Notes: a model not told the origin generated them from the sequence alone. Numbered from the stretch's first letter, positions 1 through 6,126 are shown. The stretch is DNA of 7,392 nucleotides from Spirochaetaceae bacterium (GCA_031255395.1 JAIRSQ010000051.1:1-7392), one strand, 5' to 3'. Numbers and translations are program-made.

Positions 1-1184
1 AGCACGGCATCTATCGCGTCCAGGGCATTCTTGCCGGAGCGAAGCCGCCCCCTCACCGTCGAGCCGATATGCATCACATGGGAAAAGCGCTCGATAGCGC
101 GGTACTTTTCCACAACCACCGAACCGAAATCGCAGATTCTGCCGAGGTCGTTCCGTCCCAAATCCACCAGCATCGTATGCTCCGACAACTCCTTTTCATC
201 CGCAAGCAGTTCTCTTTCAAGCGCCTCGTCCTCGTCCGGTGTCTTGCCACGAGGCCGCGTCCCGGCCAGCGGGAACGTGAAAACCTCGCCGTCCTTCAGC
301 TTGACGAGCGTTTCCGGCGACGCGCCCGCTATCTCGATGTCGTCGCTCGAAAAATAGAACATATATGGCGACGGGTTCAGGCGGCGCAGAATCCGGTACG
401 TCCCGAACAGGCTGCCCTCGACATCGGCCTCGTATTGGTTGGACAGCACAACCTGAAAAATATCGCCCTCACGGATGTACTGTATCGCCTGCCGCACCAT
501 CCCCTGGTAACGCTCAGCGTCAAACAGCGCACGGAACTGCGACCGTATCGACAGTTTCGAGAGCGCGGCCGGTTCCCCCTCCGTGATTATCCGCGCTATG
601 TGTTCCAAGTCGCCCTTCGCGCGGTTGTAGTTTTCCCGTAGCGAGTCGGTTTTTACCGTGATGATGATGATGATTTCACCCTTCAAGCGGTCATAGGCTA
701 TCACCTTGTCGAACAGCATCAGGTCAACATCCTTGAACTCAGGTTGCGGGCCGCCCTCAGCGGCGGGCTTGCGGCGCAGAACCGGCTCCCCGTACTTGAT
801 GTAGTCGAACGAAAAGTAACCTGCCAACCCACCCGAAAACGGCGGCATATCCGGCAGCGCGGGCCCCCGGTTTTCGGCAAGGACGTTGGCGATATACGCG
901 GCAGGGTCAAACGTCTCAATCGTGATGGACGCGCCATTCTTGACCCGCAAAACGCCGTCCGCACAGGTAATCTCCAGCTTGGGGTCATACCCCAAAAATG
1001 TGTAACGGCCCCAACGCTCCTCGTCCTCCAAACTTTCAAGGATAAAGCACTGGCTGCTCAAGTTTTTAAGCGCCCTGAACGTGTCCGCTGGCTCCCGCGC
1101 CGTTATTGGCAGCGTCTTTGTCACCGGAACTGTCCGATAATCCGCCGCAAACGCCAGCAACTCCTCGTACGAAACTTCCTTCAT
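1..1184 (-). CDS. trpE: Anthranilate synthase component I, 3'-truncated by window edge
   Basis: This gene encodes the large subunit of anthranilate synthase, which turns chorismate and ammonia (from the TrpG glutaminase subunit) into anthranilate, the first committed step of tryptophan synthesis in the cytoplasm. The minus-strand frame is open from ATG at 1184 to the edge, giving 394 residues; about 100 C-terminal residues, including the usual GTLSGAPK region, should lie outside. Visible family motifs are LES (49-51) and NPSPYMFYF (270-278), which in TrpE form the tryptophan feedback site; GASPE (287-291); PLAGTRPRG (305-312); and KELSEHTMLVDLGRNDLGR (331-349). The Ala in PLAGT argues for TrpE over PabB, which typically has Lys there. 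The start is supported by AGGAGG six bases upstream. It is transcribed away from the CBS-protein operon. The LES and NPSPYM motifs suggest the enzyme is inhibited by tryptophan. Identity is very secure. Confidence 0.97.
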   Translation of the reverse strand, partial: MKEVSYEELLAFAADYRTVPVTKTLPITAREPADTFRALKNLSSQCFILESLEDEERWGRYTFLGYDPKLEITCADGVLRVKNGASITIETFDPAAYIANVLAENRGPALPDMPPFSGGLAGYFSFDYIKYGEPVLRRKPAAEGGPQPEFKDVDLMLFDKVIAYDRLKGEIIIIITVKTDSLRENYNRAKGDLEHIARIITEGEPAALSKLSIRSQFRALFDAERYQGMVRQAIQYIREGDIFQVVLSNQYEADVEGSLFGTYRILRRLNPSPYMFYFSSDDIEIAGASPETLVKLKDGEVFTFPLAGTRPRGKTPDEDEALERELLADEKELSEHTMLVDLGRNDLGRICDFGSVVVEKYRAIERFSHVMHIGSTVRGRLRSGKNALDAIDAV

Positions 1185-1189
1185 CGCAT

Positions 1190-1195
1190 CCTCCT
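1190..1195 (-). promoter_or_regulatory. trpE ribosome binding site
   Basis: The minus strand reads AGGAGG here, five bases before the triplet block leading to the ATG at 1184. It is a full-strength Shine-Dalgarno sequence and fixes the trpE start. It sits almost at the predicted transcript 5' end, which is unusual. Confidence 0.85.
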
Positions 1196-1200
1196 GTTTC

Positions 1201-1229
1201 TTTATATAGAAACACCGAAACCTTGTCAA
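1201..1229 (-). promoter_or_regulatory. trpE promoter (sigma-70 type)
   Basis: On the minus strand a perfect -35 box TTGACA (1229-1224) is followed after 17 bases by TATAAA (1206-1201). The match and spacing are near ideal for the housekeeping sigma factor. A start about seven bases further on would fall near 1194, leaving roughly ten bases of untranslated leader. If this is the real promoter there is no room for a leader peptide or attenuator ahead of trpE, so any control would act on initiation or by enzyme feedback. Confidence 0.7.
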
Positions 1230-1267
1230 GCCGCCGGCGGATGATAGATTATTTTTTTTACAAGCGC

Positions 1268-1273
1268 TATAAT
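1268..1273 (+). promoter_or_regulatory. Candidate -10 box for the CBS-protein operon
   Basis: A perfect TATAAT lies 39 bases before the GTG start at 1312, pointing rightward. No good -35 box stands 16-18 bases upstream (that stretch reads like TAGATT), so promoter strength is uncertain and an activator may be needed. It is divergent from the trpE promoter, with the two core elements about 40 bp apart. Confidence 0.5.
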
Positions 1274-1290
1274 AGTGTACGGTTTAGCTC

Positions 1291-1296
1291 AGGAGG
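1291..1296 (+). promoter_or_regulatory. Distant Shine-Dalgarno before GTG start
   Basis: AGGAGG stands 15 bases before the GTG at 1312, longer than the usual 5-9. An in-frame TAG at 1285 excludes an earlier start, and the next in-frame ATG would remove 30 residues. GTG at 1312 is therefore the only sensible start despite the long spacing, which may lower translation. Confidence 0.6.
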
Positions 1297-1311
1297 CGCT
1301 GCCAGAAAAAA

Positions 1312-2088
1312 GTGAACATACCGGATTATTTTAGACGTTTTTTTTACAAAGACGACCTTAACCGTAAAACCTACGAAGCGCTCGAATCCGACCAGCGGAA
1401 GATGATACGCGGAGTTGTGGAGTTTGGCGAAACCACAGTCAAGGAAGTCATGGTTCCTCGCGTTGACGCGTTGCTACTGCCTGCCGATCTGCCTAAGGAC
1501 GAGTTGCTGTCCCGCATAGCTTGCAGCGAACATTCTCGCTTTCCAGTTTACCGCGACACAATCGACAACATCATCGGCATCGTGTATGTAAAGGATATAT
1601 TCAAGAAACTGATAGAGAATAACGGCTTTGAAATAACGGATGTGCTTCGCAAGCCGTTTTTCGTGCCGGAATCGAAGCGCATCGACGGACTGTTGCGCGA
1701 ATTTCAGCGCCGCCGCGTACATATTGCCGTAGTTGTGGACGAGTATGGCGGGATCTCCGGCATAGTCTGCATGGAAGACATTCTGGAAGAGATAATCGGC
1801 GACATTCAAGACGAATTTGACCATGAGCGCGAAGAAATAATCCGGCTAAGCAACGATTCATGGCTATGCGACGCGCGCTTCAATCTGGAAGACCTTTCAG
1901 AAATGATAGGCGAGGAACTTCCCGCCGATGATTTTGACACGCTCGGCGGTTTTGTTTTCGATCTGTTCGGACGCATACCCGTCCGTTACGAAAAAGTAAG
2001 TTTTAACAATCTGGATTTTGTCGTGCAGGAAATAGAAGGCCGCAGAATCAGCACGATAAAAATAACGCGTTGTGAAGAGCCGCGCTGA
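1312..2088 (+). CDS. HlyC/CorC (TlyC-like) CBS-pair protein
   Basis: This 258-residue cytoplasmic protein has two CBS domains in tandem (about 44-100 and 109-165) followed by a CorC/HlyC transporter-associated domain (about 180-255). Telling motifs are VKEVMVPRVD (43-52), SRFPVY (75-80), HIAVVVDEYGGISGIV (137-152), MEDILEEIIGDIQDEFD (154-170) and DTLGGFVFDLFGRIP (209-223). CBS pairs commonly bind adenine nucleotides, and CorC-type proteins are linked to magnesium or cobalt efflux. Spirochaete relatives are often labelled hemolysin TlyC, a name that should not be taken as proof of toxin activity. The DUF21 membrane domain of larger relatives is absent and no membrane segment is visible. It is the first gene of a probable four-gene operon, 50 bp before the channel gene. 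The start is GTG. The family is certain; the molecular role is not. Confidence 0.92.
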   Translation: MNIPDYFRRFFYKDDLNRKTYEALESDQRKMIRGVVEFGETTVKEVMVPRVDALLLPADLPKDELLSRIACSEHSRFPVYRDTIDNIIGIVYVKDIFKKLIENNGFEITDVLRKPFFVPESKRIDGLLREFQRRRVHIAVVVDEYGGISGIVCMEDILEEIIGDIQDEFDHEREEIIRLSNDSWLCDARFNLEDLSEMIGEELPADDFDTLGGFVFDLFGRIPVRYEKVSFNNLDFVVQEIEGRRISTIKITRCEEPR

Positions 2089-2138
2089 CGCGCCGAAATC
2101 CGCGCCGCCAAGGCTATGATTATTAAAGGACGGCTATT

Positions 2139-3566
2139 ATGAAAAGGTTTTTTTCCCTGTTTTTAATCGTGTTTTTTTTGCAGCCGGTTTTTGGGCAGGA
2201 CGGCGGTACTGAAAGCGCCGATACTGGCAGCGCTTCCGCCGTTGACGGCACTGGCAGCGGTGCCGTCAACGGCGGAGGCATTGTAACGGAACAGGACAGC
2301 GTCGCCGATGATTTGGAAAAAACTGTCGAAAAGGCAATCGAAGAAACCATAGAAGACGCGGCGGAAGCTCGTGGCAAGTTTTTTTCAAAAAGTAACTATA
2401 CCTTTTTCGTGCGTCTGGGCATCGCGGCGGGCATATTCATTTTACAAATTGTGCTTATATGGCTCACTTTCAGGCTGGCCGCCTTCGTTACAAAACATGT
2501 GAACGATTACGGTTTGGCGCATTTCCGTCCGATAAAATTCAAAAAAATCGTTCTGATGGAAGTCGATCAGATGCTAAAATTTTCGGCGCGTCTGATTTTT
2601 ATAATAAAGTTGCTTTTCACGCTGTTACAGCTCGCCGTTACGATACCGATCATATTCCATTTCTTTGAACCTACGCGCAATATCGCCACAAAACTTTTCG
2701 GCTATATATTTAATCCGTTAAAACGGTTCTTTTTCGGACTTATAAACTATATTCCGAATTTATTTGCCATTGCCGTTATTCTGATAATAGCGCGCTATAT
2801 TTTGCACGGGTTAAGATTTTTTACGTTGCAGATAGAACGGAAAAAACTGGTAGTCTCCGGTTTCTATCCGGATTGGGCAAAACCCACATTCAATATACTG
2901 CGCGTGCTGGTTTACGCGTTCACGATAGCGTTCATCTATCCGTATTTGCCAAATTCCGAATCGGATATTTTCAAAGGCATTTCAGTGCTGGTCGGCGTGA
3001 TATTTTCGCTAGGCTCAAGTTCCGTTATAAGCAACCTGATAGCCGGCATCGTTATGACATATATGCGGCCTTTCCGGATTGGCGACAGGATAAAAATAGA
3101 CGATATTACCGGATTTGTCGTTGAACGCGGGCCCATGAACACGCGGATACGCACTCATAAAAATGAATTTGTTTCGTTTCCGAATCAAATGATTCTGAAC
3201 AAAAGCGTTACAAATTATAATTCGTCGACAGAGGGCGGCCTTGACGGCTATATCGTTCATGCCGCCATTACGATGGGCTACGACGTAAGCTGGCGCACAG
3301 TGCATGATATTCTTATAAACGCCGCGCTGAAAACGGCACACACCGAAAATACGCCCGCGCCTTTCGTCAATCAGACAAAACTTGACGATTTTTACTGTTG
3401 GTACGAAATAAATGTTTTTACAAAAAATGTCAGCCTGCTTCCGTCCATATATACAGAACTTTACAAAAACATTCAGGACGGATTCGCCGACGCGAATATA
3501 AGCATGTTTGCCCCGCACTACGGAGTTTATACCGACAGCGGACGCGGGCAAAACCGCAAACCGTAA
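2139..3566 (+). CDS. MscS-family mechanosensitive ion channel
   Basis: This 475-residue inner-membrane channel probably opens under membrane tension to release solutes during osmotic downshock. Residues 1-19 form a signal peptide (MKRFF, then a hydrophobic core) with likely cleavage near VFG|Q. A Gly/Ser/Ala-rich linker (21-48) and an acidic helix (50-80) follow. Membrane segments are visible at about 87-115, 145-175, 201-224, 248-270 and the pore helix region 275-308 (GVIFSLGSSSVISNLIAGIVMTYMRPFRIGDRI). The MscS beta domain follows, with FPNQMILNKSVTNYNSS at 347-363, then the C-terminal alpha/beta region. It is longer than the 286-residue E. coli MscS because of the N-terminal extension and extra helices. 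AAAGGA eight bases before ATG 2139 supports the start. The linker is encoded by a strong inverted repeat. The stop lies nine bases before the exonuclease gene. Confidence 0.93.
   Translation: MKRFFSLFLIVFFLQPVFGQDGGTESADTGSASAVDGTGSGAVNGGGIVTEQDSVADDLEKTVEKAIEETIEDAAEARGKFFSKSNYTFFVRLGIAAGIFILQIVLIWLTFRLAAFVTKHVNDYGLAHFRPIKFKKIVLMEVDQMLKFSARLIFIIKLLFTLLQLAVTIPIIFHFFEPTRNIATKLFGYIFNPLKRFFFGLINYIPNLFAIAVILIIARYILHGLRFFTLQIERKKLVVSGFYPDWAKPTFNILRVLVYAFTIAFIYPYLPNSESDIFKGISVLVGVIFSLGSSSVISNLIAGIVMTYMRPFRIGDRIKIDDITGFVVERGPMNTRIRTHKNEFVSFPNQMILNKSVTNYNSSTEGGLDGYIVHAAITMGYDVSWRTVHDILINAALKTAHTENTPAPFVNQTKLDDFYCWYEINVFTKNVSLLPSIYTELYKNIQDGFADANISMFAPHYGVYTDSGRGQNRKP
2235..2276. repeat. 17-bp perfect inverted repeat inside the channel gene
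   Basis: The arms at 2235-2251 (TCCGCCGTTGACGGCAC) and 2260-2276 are exact reverse complements around an 8-base loop, TGGCAGCG. CTGGCAGCG also occurs as a direct repeat at 2224-2232. The repeat encodes part of the Gly/Ser/Ala-rich linker after the signal peptide, so the protein can tolerate it. There is no T-tract, so it is not a terminator. In mRNA it would form a very stable hairpin about 100 bases into the gene. Confidence 0.85.
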
Positions 3567-3575
3567 GGAAAATAT

Positions 3576-4175
3576 ATGTACACAAAAAGATTTTGGACGG
3601 ATGTCGAAACGACGGGACTTTACCTGCAAAAACATTTTGCGTTTCAAATGTCGTACCTGATTGAAGAGGACGGTCGCGTCCTGCACAGTCGGACTCTGGA
3701 AATGCGCCCGGACCGGCACGGCGATTATGAATTTAGCGGCAAGGCGGAAGCTGTCCACGGCTTTACGCGGGAAAAAATCATTTCTTTTCAGCCCGAATCG
3801 GAGGCTGTCGACCTGCTTGTCGGGGATTTGGAACAATACGGCAAGGGACGGCTTACGTTTGCCGGTTACAACGTCAATTTTGACGCCGGCTTTGTCAAGG
3901 CGATGTTTTACCGGCTAGGCCGCGGGAATGAGTTTTACAGACATTTTGACCGCATGAACTTTGACGTGATGCAGTTTGTACAGGCAGGCCGCGTTGCCGG
4001 AATCGTCCCGTTGCCGCATATTGATTTGGAGAGCGTCTGTAAGTATTTCGGTATAAACACGGAGGGCGCTCACCATAGCATGACCGACATACTTAACACA
4101 AAGGCCGTTTTTGACAGTCTTTCGCATCTGTTTGCTCAAGTCAGGCCTTTGGCCGTTGAAAACTCTTTAACCTGA
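3576..4175 (+). CDS. DEDDh-family 3'-5' exonuclease (RNase T/DnaQ-like)
   Basis: This 199-residue protein is a metal-dependent exonuclease that removes nucleotides from 3' ends of RNA or DNA in the cytoplasm; the substrate cannot be read from sequence. The three Exo motifs are present: WTDVETTGL (7-15) with D9 and E11, GYNVNFDAGF (97-106) with D103, and HHSMTDILNTKAVF (166-179) with catalytic H166 and D171 at the H-x4-D spacing of the DEDDh class. VHGFTREKI (60-68) is also typical. The domain fills nearly the whole chain, with no polymerase or helicase part. ATG 3576 follows AAGGA (3565-3569), which overlaps the stop of the channel gene, so translation is probably coupled. Its stop TGA shares one base with the ATG of the next gene. 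Oligoribonuclease, RNase T and exonuclease I-like roles all remain possible. All catalytic residues are intact. Confidence 0.88.
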   Translation: MYTKRFWTDVETTGLYLQKHFAFQMSYLIEEDGRVLHSRTLEMRPDRHGDYEFSGKAEAVHGFTREKIISFQPESEAVDLLVGDLEQYGKGRLTFAGYNVNFDAGFVKAMFYRLGRGNEFYRHFDRMNFDVMQFVQAGRVAGIVPLPHIDLESVCKYFGINTEGAHHSMTDILNTKAVFDSLSHLFAQVRPLAVENSLT

Positions 4176-4975
4176 TGGTTTTAAGCGACTTTTTTGACAG
4201 ATTCGGGCGGCAGGTTGTAAGCGTAACGGGCTGCGGCGGTAAGACATCGCTTATGTGGGTTTTGGCGGCGCGATCCCGCGCCCGGAAAACGCTTGTAACA
4301 ACGACAACGCACACCCAAAGGCCGGATGTTTCGTCCGGCCTTTTTGATTATTTTATAGACGAAGAAGCCGCCCGCCGTGATTTTGTCCCGCCAGACGGGA
4401 TATGTTTTGCCGGCAGTCTTAAACCGTCCGGCCTATCAGTGTCTTCCCTGCCGTTGCCGGTTTTGGAAAAAATTATCCCGCTTTTTGACCGCGTTTTCAT
4501 TGAGGCGGACGGTTCCCGTTCTAAGCCGCTCAAAGCGTGGGCGTCTTACGAGCCGGTGATTACGGAGAGCACGACGGTAACCGTAGGCATACTGCCGCTC
4601 TGGCCGCTGGGAAAACCTGTCTCGGATGATTTGGTACATCGACTTCCGCTTTTTACCGCGCTGTCGGGCGCAAAAGAAGGAGACGCCGTCCTTCCCGAAC
4701 ACTATGTCCCGGTAATTTCCGGTCACTCCGGTGGCGATACCGGCGTGCCGTCAAACGGCGTAGCCCGCTCGCTTTTTAGCGTCTCTCGCGGCAAAAAGGC
4801 GCTGTTTTTCAATCAAATCGAGGATGAGCGCGGTATGGAAAACGCCCGCCTGATTACAAGTATGTTGCCCCGCGGTTTTCTTGAGGGGCTTTGCGCCGTG
4901 ATAGCGGGCAGTGTCCGCCTTAACCGCGCGGAACTGCTGTTCGCGAACGAATTTGCAAGCGCGGCACCGGTATAA
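4175..4975 (+). CDS. yqeC: YqeC-like selenium-dependent hydroxylase accessory protein
   Basis: This 266-residue P-loop protein matches the YqeC family, genes found with selenium-dependent molybdenum hydroxylases (xanthine dehydrogenase-like enzymes) and thought to help mature their cofactor. The biochemical step is not established. Visible features are VTGCGGKTSL (17-26), a glycine-rich nucleotide-binding loop near the N terminus; VTTTTHTQRP (41-50); and the family hallmark FIEADGSRSKPLKAWASYEPVI (108-129). Near the C terminus FFNQIEDERGMENA (211-224) and AVIAGS (241-246) resemble GTPase-like base-recognition and strand regions. Length is normal for the family. ATG 4175 overlaps the preceding stop in a TGATG and has no clear Shine-Dalgarno sequence, so it is probably made by reinitiation after the exonuclease. 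No hydroxylase or other selenium or molybdenum gene is in the window. A terminator-like hairpin lies inside the gene. Confidence 0.85.
   Translation: MVLSDFFDRFGRQVVSVTGCGGKTSLMWVLAARSRARKTLVTTTTHTQRPDVSSGLFDYFIDEEAARRDFVPPDGICFAGSLKPSGLSVSSLPLPVLEKIIPLFDRVFIEADGSRSKPLKAWASYEPVITESTTVTVGILPLWPLGKPVSDDLVHRLPLFTALSGAKEGDAVLPEHYVPVISGHSGGDTGVPSNGVARSLFSVSRGKKALFFNQIEDERGMENARLITSMLPRGFLEGLCAVIAGSVRLNRAELLFANEFASAAPV
4317..4345 (+). repeat. Intragenic hairpin with T-tract, terminator-like
   Basis: AAAGGCCGGA (4317-4326) and TCCGGCCTTT (4334-4343) are perfect 10-base reverse complements around a 7-base loop, and the right arm runs into five T residues (4341-4345). This is the form of a Rho-independent terminator, but it lies about 150 bases inside the yqeC coding frame, encoding the segment around TQRPDVSSGLF. 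It could lower yqeC transcript relative to upstream genes, or be chance. During active translation ribosomes would tend to prevent it from folding. Confidence 0.6.
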
Positions 4976-4989
4976 CAGTTTGTCTTTCA

Positions 4990-5019
4990 TTGACAGCGGT
5001 TCAATTTTTTATATAGAAT
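4990..5019 (+). promoter_or_regulatory. Promoter of the ABC importer leader
   Basis: A perfect TTGACA (4990-4995) is followed by TATAGAAT (5012-5019); TATAGA gives a 16-base spacer and TAGAAT an 18-base spacer. It lies just after the yqeC stop (4975) and points to the importer genes. Transcription would begin near 5025 and produce an untranslated leader of about 175 bases. The layout resembles that of the trpE promoter, which also has TTGACA and a TATATA-like -10 region. Confidence 0.6.
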
Positions 5020-5055
5020 CGTAAAAAGCGGTCCGCAGTATTGGGGATATTTGTT

Positions 5056-5149
5056 ATGAAACTGTCAAATCGCGCGCGGCATTGCCTTGCTAAATATTTC
5101 ACTGGCAATTGTTCCGGCTTTTGCGAAACTGTATCATACAACGGCTTAA
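5056..5149 (+). pseudogene. Possible relic of an importer substrate-binding-protein gene (signal peptide)
   Basis: ATG at 5056 begins MKLSNRAR, preceded by GGGG at 5043-5046. A shift of one base near 5080 then opens IALLNISLAIVPAFAKLYHTTA, ending at TAA 5147-5149. Joined, the two pieces give a classic export signal: basic start, hydrophobic core and a PAFA|K cleavage site. A substrate-binding-protein gene is expected exactly here, directly before the permease. Without the shift, the ATG frame runs 41 codons to TGA at 5179-5181 and gives an unremarkable peptide with three Cys and no Trp. No further binding-protein sequence remains before 5200, so most of the gene would have been deleted. Chance similarity, a small leader peptide or a sequencing error are alternatives. 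Confidence 0.35.
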
Positions 5150-5170
5150 ACTTGATACTGCGGCGAATTA

Positions 5171-5190
5171 GCCTTGTTTGAGCAAGAGGC
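5171..5190 (+). promoter_or_regulatory. Hairpin masking the permease ribosome binding site
   Basis: The Shine-Dalgarno sequence of the permease is GAGG at 5186-5189, ten bases before ATG 5200. GCCTTG at 5171-5176 can pair with the CAAGAGGC that contains it (5183-5190), in one of two registers of five to six pairs. The same GCCTTG string also occurs at 5084-5089, giving an alternative partner. This would be a simple switch for translation start if the upstream leader refolds. Confidence 0.4.
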
Positions 5191-5199
5191 GGATTTAGC

Positions 5200-6126
5200 A
5201 TGATCGAAGGCATTTTAACGGAAGGGCTTGTCTACGGCATAATGGTTCTTGCCGTTTTCATCACCTTTAGAATATTGAATTTTGCCGATATGACCGTTGA
5301 CGGCTCGTTGCCGCTTGGCGCAGCGATTATGACGATGATGCTGGTAAACGGCTTTCCGCCAGTTTTCGCTCTGTTTGTCGCGTTTCTGGGCGGGGCGGCA
5401 GCGGGTTTCGTTACCGCGATGATTCACACGAAACTTAAAATCCCCGACCTGCTATCCGGCATACTGACAATGACAATGCTGCGTTCTGTCATACTGCGCG
5501 TGATGTCGAACCGCGCCAATGTTCCGCTACTGCATACGCGGACGCTTTTCACAAAGATCACGGACTGGACGCGGCAATTCACGGACAATCCCGGCATAGG
5601 CGTTGTTGTTTACTGCCTTCTTGTCGTGATAGCGATAAAGATAGCCCTCGACATTTTTTTTCATACAGATATGGGGCTTGCGCTTGGAGCACTCGGCGAG
5701 AATCCGCAACTAATCATTTCGCAGGGGATGAACCCCGACGTGTTAAAGACCGTCGGTATATGCCTGTCAAACGGACTTGTCGCGGTAAGCGGTTCTTTCG
5801 CCGCGATGTACCAGGGCTTTGCCGATGTAAGTTTCGGGCTTGGCATGATAGTTTCGGCGCTCGCTTCTATTATGCTGGGAGAATTTCTGTTAAAGTCCAA
5901 CCGAATCGCCATACTGACGTTGCGAGCGATACTCGGCTCAATCCTTTACCGCGCCGTTATGTACGCGGCGCGCAATTACGGCTATTATATTCACATGAAT
6001 CCAAACGATCTAAACCTGATGACAGGCCTGTTGATAATAGCCTGCATTATCATTTCAAAACAAAAAATGCCGCTCAAAGCGGCCGAAAAAACAAACTGTC
6101 GGATTCAGTCAAATGATAAAAATTGA
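5200..6126 (+). CDS. ABC importer permease, TrpY-like (COG4120 type)
   Basis: This 308-residue integral membrane protein forms the channel of an ABC importer of the uncharacterised TrpXYZ-like group, related to LivH-type permeases. RILNFADMTVDGSLPLGAA (24-42) is a hallmark, as is the block GALGENPQLIISQGMNPDVLKTVGICLSNGLVAVSGSFAAMYQGFADVSFGLGMIVSALASIMLGEFLL (163-231), which includes the loop that contacts the ATPase. Hydrophobic segments run at about 8-27, 38-75, 84-100, 133-155, 186-204, 211-231, 237-255 and 272-286. Members of this family are predicted to carry tryptophan or other small substrates; the substrate is not readable here. ATG 5200 follows GAGG ten bases upstream. The last 14 bases overlap the ATPase gene, so the two are co-translated. 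The partner binding protein is not encoded in the window. Confidence 0.9.
   Translation: MIEGILTEGLVYGIMVLAVFITFRILNFADMTVDGSLPLGAAIMTMMLVNGFPPVFALFVAFLGGAAAGFVTAMIHTKLKIPDLLSGILTMTMLRSVILRVMSNRANVPLLHTRTLFTKITDWTRQFTDNPGIGVVVYCLLVVIAIKIALDIFFHTDMGLALGALGENPQLIISQGMNPDVLKTVGICLSNGLVAVSGSFAAMYQGFADVSFGLGMIVSALASIMLGEFLLKSNRIAILTLRAILGSILYRAVMYAARNYGYYIHMNPNDLNLMTGLLIIACIIISKQKMPLKAAEKTNCRIQSNDKN

Larger units (their letters stand above)
5025..5199 (+). promoter_or_regulatory. Structured leader, candidate cis-regulatory RNA
   Basis: This untranslated stretch ahead of the permease contains nested complementary arms. CCGCAGTAT (5033-5041) pairs exactly with ATACTGCGG (5155-5163), and wobble pairs plus G5045-C5151 may extend it. 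Inside, TTGTTATGA (5051-5059) pairs with TCATACAA (5134-5141) with one bulged T. ATTGCC (5081-5086) pairs with GGCAAT (5104-5109), and 5111-5116 pairs with 5124-5129 with one mismatch. A closing helix just after the predicted start, followed by a hairpin over the ribosome binding site, is the architecture of many riboswitches. I do not recognise a known class: no T-box AGGGTGG-type motif or other consensus was found. Pairings were found by eye, so chance or a decayed gene remain possible. Confidence 0.4.

Noticed and set aside
660..674. Five GAT repeats in trpE giving Ile-Ile-Ile-Ile-Ile
   Set aside because: Too short to argue for phase variation, and the Ile run fits a beta strand in the enzyme.
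31..1244. Several plus-strand open frames opposite trpE
   Set aside because: They are antisense shadows of a clearly recognisable trpE frame and have no family features.
3015..3836. Long 273-codon minus-strand open frame
   Set aside because: It lies antisense to the end of the channel gene and the start of the exonuclease, whose motifs are unmistakable; the frame shows no recognisable protein features.
4964..5011. Possible terminator after yqeC (TGTC/GACA arms, then a T-rich stretch at 5005-5010)
   Set aside because: Only four continuous base pairs, and it overlaps the importer promoter; too weak to annotate.
5025..5199. T-box or Trp leader-peptide control of the importer
   Set aside because: No T-box consensus is visible and the 41-codon leader frame contains no Trp codon.
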